Source of the DNA: Sphingomonas sp. S2-65
GTDB taxonomy: Bacteria; Pseudomonadota; Alphaproteobacteria; Sphingomonadales; Sphingomonadaceae
Direction: 5' to 3'
DNA: 64,000 nucleotides
Assembly: GCF_021513175.1 (NCBI RefSeq)
Contig: NZ_CP090953.1
Span: forward strand, 2,476,501 to 2,540,500
Every line of letters begins with the position of its first letter. Within the stretch, counting starts at the first letter, position 1. Made by a program: the position numbers and the translations under genes. Of the stretch, positions 29,323-41,400 are shown in pieces. The notes under the pieces were generated by a model that made no database searches, had not been told where the DNA came from, and saw only the letters and a list, made by a program, of their open reading frames with translations.

Positions 29323-30471
29323 GTGACAAGCGACTTCGATAGCTTCCAGCGGATCGTCCTGGCCGACCAGGCGCTGCAAGCCGAACTCGACACCACGATC
29401 CACCCCGACGATTTCGCCGGGCGCGCGGCGCGAGCAGCCGAGGCGGTCGGACTGAACCTCGATGCCGATGCGCTTCGCCCCCGTGCCCGCATCGGGCGGG
29501 TTCCCCCATCCGCAGACTGGGCGCCGCCCACCTGGCTTCCAGCCGGCGTGACCGAAAGCGAAGGCGGGGCCGTGATCGACTGGGCACGGTTCGGCGCCGT
29601 CCCGCTCACCCGAAGCTTCTTCACCGACTCGGTACGGGAAGCCCTGTGTCGCCCGTTCAACCGGGTGTTCCGGCACCAGACCGCGCTCGACGCCTTTATC
29701 GATGCGGCGGCGGCGCAGCCGATCACGCCGCCTGCGGGCCTGGTCTTCCATATGTCGCGGTGTGGATCGACTCTGGTGGCGCAGATGCTCGGCGCGCTGG
29801 AGGCGACGACTGCCCTGTCCGAGCCCGAACCGTTCGATTCGGCGCTGCGCCTCGCGCTTGGGCGCAGCGATATTCCCCGTGCGCGCCGCATTGCGTTGCT
29901 GCGCGGCATGGCCGGTGCGCTGGCGCGGGGAGGAACGGGCGGGCGCTGTTTCCTCAAGCTCGACAGCTGGCACATCTTGGCGCTGCCGCTGTTTCGCGAG
30001 GCCTTTCCCAGGACTCCCTGGATCTACCTGTTCCGCGATCCCGTCGAAGTGCTGGTGTCGCAGATGCGGATGCGCGGCTACCAGACGGTCCCGGCATTGA
30101 TGCCCAAGGGGATCTACGATCTGGGCGATGCCGAGACGTCGGGTCCCGAGATGCTGTGCGCGCGCATCTTCGCGCAATATCACGCGGCCGCGATCCAGGC
30201 GTTGCAAGGCGAAGGCGGGCTGGCGGTCGACTATGCCGCGCTGCCCGCGGCATTCGAGGCACGCATCGTTCCGCATTTCGGCCTGCGCCTTTCGGACGCG
30301 GAGCGCCGCGCGGTTGCGGATCGTGCCGCGCGCGACGCCAAGGCCCCGGGGGTGCGCTTTACCGCCGATGATCGGGACAAACGGCAGCAGGCCAGCGCTG
30401 CGATCCGGCGCGCGGCGGCGGTGCACCTGGCGGCCCCGCACGCGGCGCTGCGGGCGCTGGCGTCAGCCTGA
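29323..30471 (+). CDS. Sulfotransferase-like protein, possible Nif11-like N-terminus
   Basis: A 382-residue protein. The GTG at 29323 has GGGAGG just upstream, better than the ATG at 29305. Residues about 1-50 (FQRIVLADQALQAELD, FAGRAARAAEAVGLNLDADAL) resemble the Nif11 leader-like domain of peptide natural-product precursors. The C-terminal two thirds are a sulfotransferase-type P-loop fold: FHMSRCGSTLVAQML is the 5'-phosphosulfate loop and WIYLFRDPVEVLVSQM the 3'-phosphate motif. Transferred group and target are unknown. It diverges from the hydroxylase gene and converges with an acetyltransferase gene, overlapping it by 9 bp. Confidence 0.75.
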   Translation: MTSDFDSFQRIVLADQALQAELDTTIHPDDFAGRAARAAEAVGLNLDADALRPRARIGRVPPSADWAPPTWLPAGVTESEGGAVIDWARFGAVPLTRSFFTDSVREALCRPFNRVFRHQTALDAFIDAAAAQPITPPAGLVFHMSRCGSTLVAQMLGALEATTALSEPEPFDSALRLALGRSDIPRARRIALLRGMAGALARGGTGGRCFLKLDSWHILALPLFREAFPRTPWIYLFRDPVEVLVSQMRMRGYQTVPALMPKGIYDLGDAETSGPEMLCARIFAQYHAAAIQALQGEGGLAVDYAALPAAFEARIVPHFGLRLSDAERRAVADRAARDAKAPGVRFTADDRDKRQQASAAIRRAAAVHLAAPHAALRALASA

Positions 30472-31053
30472 CCTTAAGGAGCAGTCTTCCGGCTCGGAGC
30501 GCCAGAGCATCGGCCGGTGCATGCCGTCCGCACCCGGAACGTCGGCGAAGCCCAGCCGCCGATACAGCGCATGGGCACGCGGATTGTTGAGCGCGACGTG
30601 CAGCCTTACCGGCGTGCCCCCTGCCTCGTGCTGGATCCATTCGATCAGGCGGGTGCCCAGCCCCTGTCCTTGCGCGCTGCTTGCCAGCAGGATGTCGACC
30701 AGCCGCCACTCGGCATGCGCCCTGTCCAGATATAGCCGCCCGATGGGACGCGCATCTCGATCGGTGACGATCCAGAAGTCGGCGTCCGGGAAATGCCGCA
30801 CCACATGGCAGTGCTGCAGCTGGAACTGATCGTCGGCGAACGCCTGCTTTTGGGCGGCAGTCCAGGGCAGGAACAGCAGCTCGGGCATGCGCCACGCGGC
30901 ATGAAGTTGGCGCAGGAAATCTAGGTCGTCGGCGGTTGCCGGGCGAAGCCGCAGGCCGGCGGCTCTCAGCGGCGCGCTTTGGGGCAAGGCGGTGCCAGGC
31001 GGGAAGGCGGGAAGGGCGGCGCAGTCCACCGGTCTGAGATCACGTTGAAACAT
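30463..31053 (-). CDS. GNAT family N-acetyltransferase
   Basis: A 196-residue acetyltransferase. The ATG at 31053 begins MFQRDLRPVDCAALPAF; the GNAT domain covers about residues 30-185 with LRLRPATADDLDFLRQLHAAW, the acetyl-CoA loop SSAQGQGLGTRLIEWI and the C-terminal NNPRAHALYRRLGF. Relatives occur beside phage-tail-collar (MdpB-like) genes, as here. The acceptor is unknown. The divergent DUF6916-like gene starts 70 bp away. Confidence 0.85.
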   Translation of the reverse strand: MFQRDLRPVDCAALPAFPPGTALPQSAPLRAAGLRLRPATADDLDFLRQLHAAWRMPELLFLPWTAAQKQAFADDQFQLQHCHVVRHFPDADFWIVTDRDARPIGRLYLDRAHAEWRLVDILLASSAQGQGLGTRLIEWIQHEAGGTPVRLHVALNNPRAHALYRRLGFADVPGADGMHRPMLWRSEPEDCSLRSG

Positions 31054-31123
31054 GGGTTCGCGTGCTTTCCAATCACCGCCAACCGCGGCAGTATCGTAGA
31101 AAGTACAAGGAGGGGCTACTGAG

Positions 31124-31417
31124 ATGCCATTGCTGACACCGGAGGATTTCGAACCCTGGGTCGGGCGACGGGTTCGCGTGAGCACGGTGCCTCAGGCAGT
31201 CGAGGTCACACTCGAACGCATCGAGCGCCGCCCGGCATTGGCCCCGGGTCTCGACTTCCGTGAGCCCTTCTCGTTGTTCTTTGACGCGCCGGCTGGAGTG
31301 TATCTGCTCGACGCCACCTATGAGTTCGACTGCGGCAAGGGCGGACCGCACGCGATCCACATCACCCAACTGGTGCCTTCCGCAACCCTGCGTCACTATC
31401 AGGCGGTGTTCAACTGA
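31124..31417 (+). CDS. DUF6916-like small protein
   Basis: A 97-residue protein, MPLLTPEDFEPWVGRRVRV to ITQLVPSATLRHYQAVFN. AGGAGGG lies upstream. It resembles the small DUF6916 proteins often encoded near tail-collar proteins: an N-terminal FxPxVG-type segment, FSLFFDAP and a beta-rich YLLDATYEFD core. The function is unknown; a structural or chaperone part in a tail-like appendage is only a guess. The convergent tail-collar gene ends 63 bp away. Confidence 0.7.
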   Translation: MPLLTPEDFEPWVGRRVRVSTVPQAVEVTLERIERRPALAPGLDFREPFSLFFDAPAGVYLLDATYEFDCGKGGPHAIHITQLVPSATLRHYQAVFN

Positions 31418-31480
31418 CCCGCAAGCGAGTTGCGACACCGGCCGCGCGCGTCTGCGAACGGCCGGCGTCGAAAAGGGCGG

Positions 31481-32104
31481 TCAGTTACGTGACGGGAAGA
31501 TGCCTTCGACCGCAATGATCGTGGTAAGGGCGAGATAGGGTGAGAGGGTGCTGAACGGCTGTGATCCACCGTTGATTCCGACCGTGACGCTGCCGCCGGT
31601 GCTGCCGGTCACGCTGACTCCGCCGATGTTGACCGGCGTGCCTGCCGAGCCTGCCGGCGCATAGATCAGCGGCGTGCCGCTGACTTCGGGATCCGCCGTG
31701 TTGGCGAGGAAGCAGCCATCGGTCGGCGTGTCGGACAATTGCGCCTGAGCGATCCCGCTCTTCGCCTGTACCTGGCCGGAAAACGAGCCCCCAGACGGCG
31801 TGAACACCGCCGCGTGATTGTGCGCAGGCATGTTGGGTATCAGTAGCGTCGTGTTCTCGGTGCCGCCGATCTGGCCCATGCTATAGGGTTGCAGGCCGGG
31901 GCCCTGACCGGTCCCGACGAAAGTGCGGCCGCGCGCGTCGGGAAGCCCGAAGGTGGACTGACCGTTGCCGCCGAACGTAGTGCCCATCAGCGAGAAGAGC
32001 GCCGACTGCTGAGCGATGCTCATGATCTGGCCCTGGCAGGTCATCCAGCCGCGCGGCGCGTAGCTGAAGGCCACCTGCATGATCTGGCCCATAAATGCTT
32101 CCAC
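31481..32104 (-). CDS. Phage tail collar domain protein (MdpB-like)
   Basis: A 207-residue protein of the microcystin-dependent/MdpB tail-collar family. The GTG at 32104 has GGGGAG seven bases upstream. The N-terminus (GQIMQVAFSYAPRGWMTCQGQIMSIAQ) and FSLMGTTFGGNGQSTFGLPDARGR form the collar domain, PNMPAHNH is a conserved metal-binding-like motif, and the C-terminus SPYLALTTIIAVEGIFPSRN is standard. Such genes occur chromosomally, away from prophages, in many bacteria with unknown roles. It diverges from the giant autotransporter gene. Confidence 0.9.
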   Translation of the reverse strand: MEAFMGQIMQVAFSYAPRGWMTCQGQIMSIAQQSALFSLMGTTFGGNGQSTFGLPDARGRTFVGTGQGPGLQPYSMGQIGGTENTTLLIPNMPAHNHAAVFTPSGGSFSGQVQAKSGIAQAQLSDTPTDGCFLANTADPEVSGTPLIYAPAGSAGTPVNIGGVSVTGSTGGSVTVGINGGSQPFSTLSPYLALTTIIAVEGIFPSRN

Positions 32105-32460
32105 AATCATCTCCCCACCATTGCGATTGCAATAGCGTAAGTCATCGTTCTGCCTGCGTCACCTTATTTCAGGAGATGACATGTAAAGCGTCAGGATCGA
32201 CTTGGCCTAGGGGCAGATCGAGTCAGGCCGCTGACTAGGGTCAGGGCCAAAGATGCCGCACTTGCGAGATAACTGGCACAGAGATGCCAACACGATCAGC
32301 CACGCGCGACGGCAAGCAGAAAATCTACGTAGTTTTACAATGGTTAGTTAGCTGGATCATCGGACGAAACCGCGCCGATTCTACTGGATCGTCCTAAAAA
32401 CCGGGTTGTTTGTTCACGATTTCTGAATATTACTGCAGTCGGGGCTTTGGGGGAATTTCG
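32105..32460. promoter_or_regulatory. Divergent intergenic region, tail-collar and autotransporter genes
   Basis: This 356-bp gap separates the start of the tail-collar gene (minus strand) from the start of the giant autotransporter gene (plus strand), so it must hold both promoters. It is AT-richer near 32310-32440. I see a short palindrome, CTGACTAGGGTCAG, at 32229-32242, but no convincing -35/-10 pair, RNA gene or small coding region. Confidence 0.5.
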
Positions 32461-35400
32461 GTGATCGTTCGCATGGCAGGCGCGATTCGTCTCGTGCGTG
32501 AGCTGCGCACTTGTTGGGCGAGTATGCCCGAATCGGGTGAGCCTCGCGCATCGCAGGCGAAGACCACCACGCGGCTCGGCCGCGCGCAGGTGGCAATCGC
32601 CGCGGCGCTTGCGCTCACCTCGTTCGGAAGCATCGCCGCCCAGGCTTCGACTGGCTGTACCGCGATCAATTCGGGCCTGCTGAATCACCAGGTCGTCTAC
32701 GCGTCGGGCGCCCCCAGCGCCGGCACGACGGCCGCTGCAAGCTATTCCACCGCGACCTACAACACGGCGCGGTCTTCAGCCGCCTGGACCGATCCGTTCG
32801 ATCCGGCGATGAACTATGTCCCGAACAACACGACCTTCTACGCCTTCGACCAAGGCGACAGGGTCATCGTCAGCGGCAACTTCACCGCCACCTCCGGCAC
32901 CGAACTGCGCCTGCGCCTGCGCCTGGGTTCCGGTACTTCCGCAGCGAGCAACATCACAGAGGCGTCCATCCTGACCAGCGCGTCGGGGAGCTTCTCGACC
33001 GCTGAATATACCCTGCCGGCCGGCACCACCGCGGTGGGCCTGACGACGGGCCGCGCCTCCGGCGCCAGCGGCACGATCGTCGCCAGCATGACCTGCACGC
33101 CGGCGCAAAGCGCGCCGACGCTGAGCAGCTTCACCTATGGCAGCATCGTCGGCTACAATCCCGGCGGCGCCGCCGCGACCAACATCGACGTCGCGACCGG
33201 GGGCAGCCCCACCAATTCACCGACCAGCTACAGCGTCTCGAACGCGCCGGGGGGCACCTTCGCCGGCAGCGCGGCGACCAGCGGCGGCGGGACGGTGTCA
33301 ATCAACAGCGCCGGGCAGGCGAGCTATACGCCGCGCATCGGCTATCGCGGCACCGACACGTTCTTCGCGCGCGCCACCAACGGCGGAGGCACCTCCTCCC
33401 CGGCCACAGTCACGCTCGCCGTCGGCAATCCCACGATCACCGCCAGCCTCACCGGTTCAGGTGCCACGGTCGGCTCGGGCTTGTCGGGCTATGCGGTCAC
33501 ACCCACCGGCGGCAATGCACCCTATAGCTGCGTGCTGAATGCAGGATCGGCAGTGCTTCCAGGCGGGGTCACCCTTAATTCGAATTGCACGCTCACCGGC
33601 ACCCCGACGACGCCCGGCACCTACAGCTTCAACGTCGACATCACCGACAGTTCGGTCACCGGCGCCAATGGTGGGACCGCGTCGCCGTTTACGCAGGCCA
33701 ATGTCGCGGTGACGAACTTCGTCATCACCCAGAGCGCGCCGACGGTCACGGGCCTCGCGCCCGCGCTTGGCGGCACCGCCGGCGGCACCTCGGTCGTCAT
33801 CACCGGTACCAATTTCTACAACGTCACCGGCGTCAGCTTCGGCGGCAACGCCGCGGCCGCCTACACCCGCAACTCCGCGTCGCAGATCACCGCCACCTCG
33901 CCCTCGGGCAGCGGCGCGGTCTATGTCGTCGTCACCACCACGGCGGGCGCCAGTCCCACCGCGGCGGGCAACCAGTTCGTCTACAGCGATCCGCCGTCCA
34001 CGCCGGTAGTGACGGTGCCTGCCAACGGCGCGGTCACCGGGTCGACCACGCCGGCCTACCAGGGCGTGTCGGACGCAAGCGTGACGATCACCGTCCTGAT
34101 CGATGGCGCGTCGATCGGCACGACCACCGCGACGGGAAGCGGTACCTGGACCAAGGCTCAGCCGGTCGCGCTCGCCGCTGGCTCGCACACCGTGGCCGCC
34201 TTCGCGACCAATGCGCAGAGCCAGAGCAGCGCCACGTCGGGAACGAACACGTTCACGGTCACGCCGGCGCCGGTCGCCAGCAACTATACCCTGCCTGTGG
34301 CGATCACTTATAATGCGGGTGCCAACACAGCGACCGCTTTCTCGATCGCGGGACAGGTGTCGAACAACCCGACCAGCTATGCCGTGGGTTCCGCGACGTC
34401 GGCCAATGGCGGGACGGTGTCGGTCAACAACAGCGGCGTGGTCACCTACATCGCGGCGATCGGCTTCCGGGGCAGCGACAGCTTCACCTACACGGCGAGC
34501 AACGCCGGCGGGACGTCCAACGTTGCGACGGTAACCGTGTCGGTCGCCAATCCGGCATTGTCGGGCACGCTGTCGGGTAGCGGCACGCGTGGCGCTCCAT
34601 TGTCGAACGTGCGGATCATCCCGGCGGGCGGCCGGCAGCCTTATAGCTGCGGGACCACGCTTGCATCGGGCGCGCTGCCCGCAGGCACCAGCCTCCAGGC
34701 CGACTGCTCGATCACCGGCACCCCCGCGGCCAGCGGCAGTTTCTCGTTCACGGCAAACGTCACCGACAGCTCGACCCCGGCGTTCACGCAGGCAACGGGT
34801 ACGCTGACGCTCGTCGTGTCCGCTCCGGCGCTGACGCTTTCGCCTGCGGCAGGCGCGCTGCCCGGCGGGACCGTCGCCACGGCCTATTCGCAGACGTTCA
34901 CCGCCAGCGGTGGTACGCCGCCTTTCAGCTTCACCAGCGCCGGCACGCTTCCTACCGGCCTGAGCCTTTCGGCCGGCGGGGTGCTGTCGGGCAATCCGAC
35001 CACAGCCGGGACGTTCAACTTCACGGTCACCGCAACCGACTCCTCCTCGGCGGGAAGCGGCGGGCCCTATTCGGTCAGCAACAGCTACTCGCTGACCATC
35101 GCCCCTCAGGCGCCGGTAGCCGGCGCGGTGAGCGCGACGGTCGCGTACAACTCGACGAACAATCCGATCACGCCCACGCTCTCGGGCGGAGCGACCAGCA
35201 GCGTGGCGATCGCGTCTGCGCCGGCGCACGGCACTGCCACTGCGAGCGGCACGACGATCGCCTATACGCCGACCCCGGGCTATATCGGCGCCGACAGCTT
35301 CACCTACACCGCTACCGGTCCGGGCGGCACCTCGTCCCCGGCGACCGCGAGCATCACCGTCAGTCCGCCCCCTGCCCCGACAGCCGCCAATGTCAGCGGT

Positions 35401-38400
35401 ATCGCGGTGCCCTATGGCAGCTCGGGCACCGCCATCGACCTTTCTTCCGCGATCACCGGGGTGCATTCCGGCGTCACCGTGACGACCGCGCCTGCGCACG
35501 GCACCACCAGCGTGGCAGGCGACGTGGTCACCTACACGCCGGCCGCGGGCTATTACGGCGCCGACAGCTTCGCCTACACCGCGAACGGTCCTGGCGGCAC
35601 GTCGAACACCGCGACCGCCAGCCTCACGGTCGCCACCCCGGCCGCGCCCGTCGCCGCCGACCGCAACGTCGCCGTCGCGTACAACACCGCTGCCGCGATC
35701 GACCTTTCGGGCTCGATCTCGGGGGTGCATTCCAGCCTCACCGTGGTGAGCGCACCGGCGCACGGCGCGGTCAGCGTGGCGGGCGACGTGGTGACCTACA
35801 CCCCGGCCACCGGCTATTTCGGAGCGGACAGCTTCACCTACACCGCCACCGGACCCGGCGGCACGTCAAACATCGCGACCGTCAACCTCACCGTCGCCAC
35901 CCCGGCCGCGCCCGTCGCTGCCGACCGCACCGGCGTCACGATCGCCTATAACAGCGCCGGAACCCCGATCGATCTATCGGCCTCGGTCAGCGGGGTGCAT
36001 TCGAGCATCGCCGTGGCGACGGCGCCGGCACACGGCACGACGTCGGTTTCAGGGGATGTGGTGACCTACGTTCCGGCGGCGGGCTATTACGGCGCCGACA
36101 GCTTCACCTACACCGCCACGGGTCCGGGCGGGACCTCGGCCCCGGCGACGGTGTCGCTGAACGTCGCCACGCCCGCGGCTCCCATAACGAGCGACCGCAC
36201 CGGCGTGACGGTGGCCTATGGTAGCACGGGCACGGCGATCGATCTTTCCGCATCGGTCAGCGGCGTGCATTCGAGCATTGCCGTGGCGACGGCGCCGGCC
36301 CACGGCACGACATCGGTTTCAGGCGATGTGGTAACCTACGTCCCGGTGGCCGGCTATTACGGCGCGGACAGCTTCACCTACACCGCGACCGGCCCTGGCG
36401 GCACGTCGGCACCGGCGACGGTGTCGCTGAACGTCGCCACGCCTGCGGCTCCGGTAGCGAGCGATCGCACTGGCGTGACGGTGGCCTATGGCAGCACGGG
36501 AACGGCGATCGATCTTTCCGCATCGGTCAGCGGGGTGCATTCGAGCATTGCCGTGGCGACGGCGCCGGCCCACGGCACGACATCGGTAACGGGCGATGTG
36601 GTGACCTACGTCCCGGCGGCCGGCTATTATGGCGCGGACAGCTTCACCTACACCGCGACCGGTCCCGGCGGCACGTCAGCGCCGGCCACGGTGAGCCTGA
36701 CTGTCGCGACGCCTGCGGCGCCGAGCGCGGCCAACGTGTCCGGGGTCGGGATTCCCTATAATGGCACAGGAACCGCGATCGACGTCTCCGCCTCGGTGAC
36801 CGGCGTCTATGGCAGCATCGCGGTGGCAAGCGGCCCGGCGCACGGCACCACCAGCGTCAGCGGCAGCGTCATCACCTACACGCCCGCGACCGGCTATTAC
36901 GGCGCGGACAGCTTCACCTATACCGCGACCGGTCCCGGAGGCACCTCGGCCCCGGCAACGGTAAGCGTCACCGTCGCGACGCCATCGGCCCCGACCACGA
37001 CGGACGTATCGAACGTAGCGGTGCCCTTTGGCAGCAGCGGCGTGGCGATCGACCTGTCGTCTTCGATCGGCGGCGTGCATAGCAGCGTTGCGGTGGCGAG
37101 TGCTCCGGCGCACGGCACGACCAGCATCAGCGGCGACGTGGTGACCTACACCCCGGCGGCTGGCTATTATGGCCCGGACAGCTTCACCTACACGGCGACC
37201 GGTCCCGGCGGGACCTCTGCGCCGGCGACGGTGAGCGTCAATGTGGCGGTGCCGCCGGCCCCGACCGCGGGCGACCGCTCGGGCATTGCCGTTCCCTATC
37301 AGGGCAGCACGCCGATCGACCTGTCGAGTTCGATCGGCGGCGTGCATAGCAGCGTCGCCGTCACCGGCGGCCCGGCGCATGGCACGACCAGCATCAGCGG
37401 CGACGTGGTGACCTACACCCCGGCGGCTGGCTATTACGGGCCCGACAGCTTCACCTACACGGCGACCGGCCCTGGCGGGACCTCTGCGCCTGCCACGGTG
37501 AGTGTCGATGTCGCAGTGCCCCCGGCGCCGACTGCCAGCGACCGCTCGGGCGTGGCGGTGCCTTATCAGGGTAGCGCGGCGATCGACCTATCGTCTTCGA
37601 TCAGCGGCGTGCATAGCAGCGTCGCGGTGGCGAGCGCCCCGGCGCACGGCACGGCCAGTGTCAGCGGCGACGTGGTGACCTACACGCCGGCGGCTGGCTA
37701 TTACGGCGCCGACAGCTTCACCTACACTGCGACCGGCCCTGGCGGGACTTCCGCGCCGGCGACGGTGAGCGTCAACGTGGCCGTGCCGCCGGCGCCGACC
37801 GCGAACGACCGCTCGGGTGTGGCCGTGCCGTATCAGGGCAGCGTGGCGATCGATCTGTCGACCTCGATCGGGGGCGTGCATAGCAGCGTCGCCGTAACCG
37901 GCGGTCCGGCGCACGGTACGACCAGCGTCAGTGGCGACGTGGTGACCTACACGCCGGCTCCTGGCTATTACGGCACGGACAGCTTCACCTACACGGCGAC
38001 CGGCCCTGGCGGGACCTCCGCACCTGCCACCGTAAGCGTCAACGTGGCAGTGCCGCCGGCCCCCACGGCGAGCGACCGCTCAGGCATTGCCGTGCCCTAT
38101 CAGGGCAGCGTGGCGATCGACCTGTCGAGTTCGATCGGCGGCGTGCATAGCAGCGTTGCGGTGGCGAGTGCTCCGGCGCACGGCACGACCAGCATCAGCG
38201 GCGACGTGGTGACCTACACCCCGGCGGCTGGCTATTATGGGCCAGACAGCTTCACCTACACGGCGACCGGTCCCGGCGGGACCTCTGCGCCGGCGACGGT
38301 GAGCGTCAATGTGGCGGTGCCGCCGGCACCTACCGCGGGCGACCGCTCGGGCATTGCCGTTCCCTATCAGGGCAGCACGCCGATCGACCTGTCGAGTTCG

Positions 38401-41400
38401 ATCGGCGGCGTGCATAGCAGCGTCGCCGTCACCGGCGGCCCGGCGCATGGCACGACCAGCATCAGCGGCGACGTGGTGACCTACACCCCGGCGGCTGGCT
38501 ATTACGGGCCCGACAGCTTCACCTACACGGCGACCGGCCCTGGCGGGACCTCTGCGCCTGCCACGGTGAGTGTCGATGTCGCAGTGCCGCCGGCGCCGAC
38601 TGCCAGCGACCGCTCGGGCGTGGCGGTGCCTTATCAGGGCAGCGCGGCGATCGACCTGTCGTCTTCGATCAGCGGCGTGCATAGCAGCGTCGCGGTGGCG
38701 AGCGCCCCGGCGCACGGCACGGCCAGTGTCAGCGGCGACGTGGTGACCTACACGCCGGCGGCTGGCTATTACGGCGCCGACAGCTTCACCTACACTGCGA
38801 CCGGCCCTGGCGGGACTTCCGCGCCGGCGACGGTGAGCGTCAACGTGGCCGTGCCGCCGGCGCCGACCGCGAACGACCGCTCGGGCGTGGCCGTGCCGTA
38901 TCAGGGCAGCGTGGCGATCGATCTGTCGACCTCGATCGGGGGCGTGCATAGCAGCGTCGCCGTAACCGGCGGTCCGGCGCACGGTACGACCAGCGTCAGT
39001 GGCGACGTGGTGACCTACACGCCGGCTCCTGGCTATTACGGCACGGACAGCTTCACCTACACGGCGACCGGCCCTGGCGGGACCTCCGCACCTGCGATCG
39101 TGAGCGTCAATGTCGCGGTGCCCCCGGCACCCACGGCGGCGAACGTCTCCAACGTGGCGGTGCCCTATGACAGCACCGGTACCGCGATCGACCTGACCAG
39201 CGCGATCTCGGGCGTCCACACCAGCACCGCCATCGCCACCAACCCGGGGCACGGCACCGTGACGGTGGCCGGCGATGTGGTCACCTACATCCCGACGACC
39301 GGCTATTACGGGACCGACAGCTTCACCTACACCGCGACGGGCCCGGGCGGCACGTCGGCCCCGGCGACGGTGACGCTCCAGGTCGCGGTGCCGCCGGCGC
39401 CCAGTGCGGCAAACGTTCCCAACGTGGCGGTGCCTTATGGCAGCACCGGCACGGCGATCGACCTGACCAGCGCGATCACCGGCATTCACACCAGCACCGC
39501 AATCGCCACGCCACCCGGGCATGGCACGGTGACGGTGTCGGGCGACGTGGTGACGTACATCCCCACGGCCGGCTATTACGGAACCGACAGCTTCACCTAC
39601 ACCGCGACCGGGCCTGGCGGCACGTCGACCCCGGCGACCGTCACGCTCCAGGTGGCGGTGCCGCCGGTGCCGACGGTCACCGACCGCGGCAACGTCGCGA
39701 TCCCGTACAACAGCGCGGGCACGGCGATCGATCTGGCGAGCGACATCGGCGGCGTCTATACCGGCATCGCCGTCGCAGCGGCCCCGGCACACGGCACGGT
39801 GACGGTCGCCGGCTCCGTGGCCACGTACATCCCGGCCACCGACTATTACGGCGCGGACAGCTTCACCTACACCGCGACCGGCCCTGGCGGGACCTCGGCG
39901 CCAGCGACGGTGCGGTTGGTGGTGGCACCGCCACCGCCGCCCCAGGCCGGCAACGGCGCGGGCAGCGTCGCCGGATCCACCGCGACCACGGGAGCCCAGA
40001 GCGTCGACGTCGATCTCTCGGCGCTGGTGACCGGCACCTATGACCGGATCGAGATCCGCACCCAGCCGGCACATGGCACAGTGACGCTGCGCGGCAATCC
40101 GGCGGCGCGGGCGGCACTCGCGGCCCAGGCGGCAACCGGCCCGCGGGTCATCGCCACCTACACCGCGGCGGTCGGCTTCGTCGGCACCGACAGCTTCACC
40201 TTCGTGGCGGTCGGCCCGGGCGGTAGCTCGGCACCTGGCACGGTCAGCGTCACGGTGGTCGGCCAGCTGCCGGTGGCGCTGCCCAAGACGGCGCGAATCG
40301 GCGACGGACAGACGGTGTCGGTGATGCTCACCGATGGCGCGCGCGAAGGGCCGTTCACCGCGGCGACGATCGTGAGCGTAACCCCCGCCGACCAGGCGAG
40401 TGCGACGATCGTCGCGAGCGGTTCGGGCGCGACGCAGGCCTATCGCCTCGACGTGAAGGCAGCGGCGCGGTTCGGCGGCACGGTGGTGGTCACCTACACG
40501 CTGAGCAACGCCTACGGCACCTCGGCGCCCGCCACCGTGACGGTGACGGTCACCGCGCGGCCCGATCCCACGAACGATCCCAATGTTCGCGCGATCAGCG
40601 ACGCCCAGGCGGAAGCCACCCGCCGCTTCGCGCGTGCGCAGGTCGGCAACTTCATGCGCCGCACCGAGCAGCTTCATGGCAGCGGCAGCGGGACCGGCGG
40701 CGCGCAGTCGAACGTCACGCTCAACTCGCGCGACGGCGGCGGCATCGTCCAGGCGACGCCGGCATTCGACGCCTCGGCGCTGGATATCACCGAGCGGATG
40801 CGGCCTTCGGCAGAGGATCCCGCGCTCGGCCGGGTGCTCGGCAGCCGCGAGGGGCTGCGCTGGAACCGTGCCGATCAGCTCGGCTCGACGATGGCGATCA
40901 CCGAGATGACCGCCGCCGAGCGCAACGCAGCGCGCAAGGCGTCGGGCGTCGCGGGTGCGGTCCAGCCGCTGGCGCAGGATGACGAACAGGGCGGCGACGG
41001 CGTGCGCCGGATCGGCTCGATCGGCATCTGGAGCGGGGGCGCGATCGACATCGGCACGCAGGACGAGACCACCGATCGGTCGAAGATCACCGCGACGTCT
41101 GCGGGGCTGAGCGCCGGCGCCGACCTCAAGCTCGCTGAGGGCGTGACGGTCGGACTCGGGGGTGGCTATGGCAACGACCTCAGCCGGATCGATGGCGGCG
41201 CCGCGCGCGTCCGCTCCGACAGCACGATGGTCGCGGCCTATGCCAGCCTGGTGCCGGTGGAGCATGCCTTTATCGACGGCATGATCGGGCTGGGCGACCT
41301 GCGCTTCCGCACCCGCCGCGTGGTGCCGGACACCAACGCGACGGCGGTCGGCAGCCGCGACGGCGACTTCCGCGTCGGGGCGCTGGCGGTCGGCATCGAC

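Noticed and set aside
28631..32104. Prophage or tailocin based on the tail-collar protein
   Set aside because: Only a collar-domain protein is present, with no sheath, tube, baseplate, lysis or integrase genes; chromosomal MdpB-like genes are common without phages.
33457..35763. A 768-codon minus-strand open frame over the N-terminal Ig domains
   Set aside because: It is an Arg/Gly-rich shadow of the adhesin gene with no recognisable motif.
35110..39950. Regular direct repeats that could suggest a CRISPR array
   Set aside because: The period is 267-270 bp, the repeats are protein coding in one frame, and there are no unique spacers of CRISPR length or cas genes.
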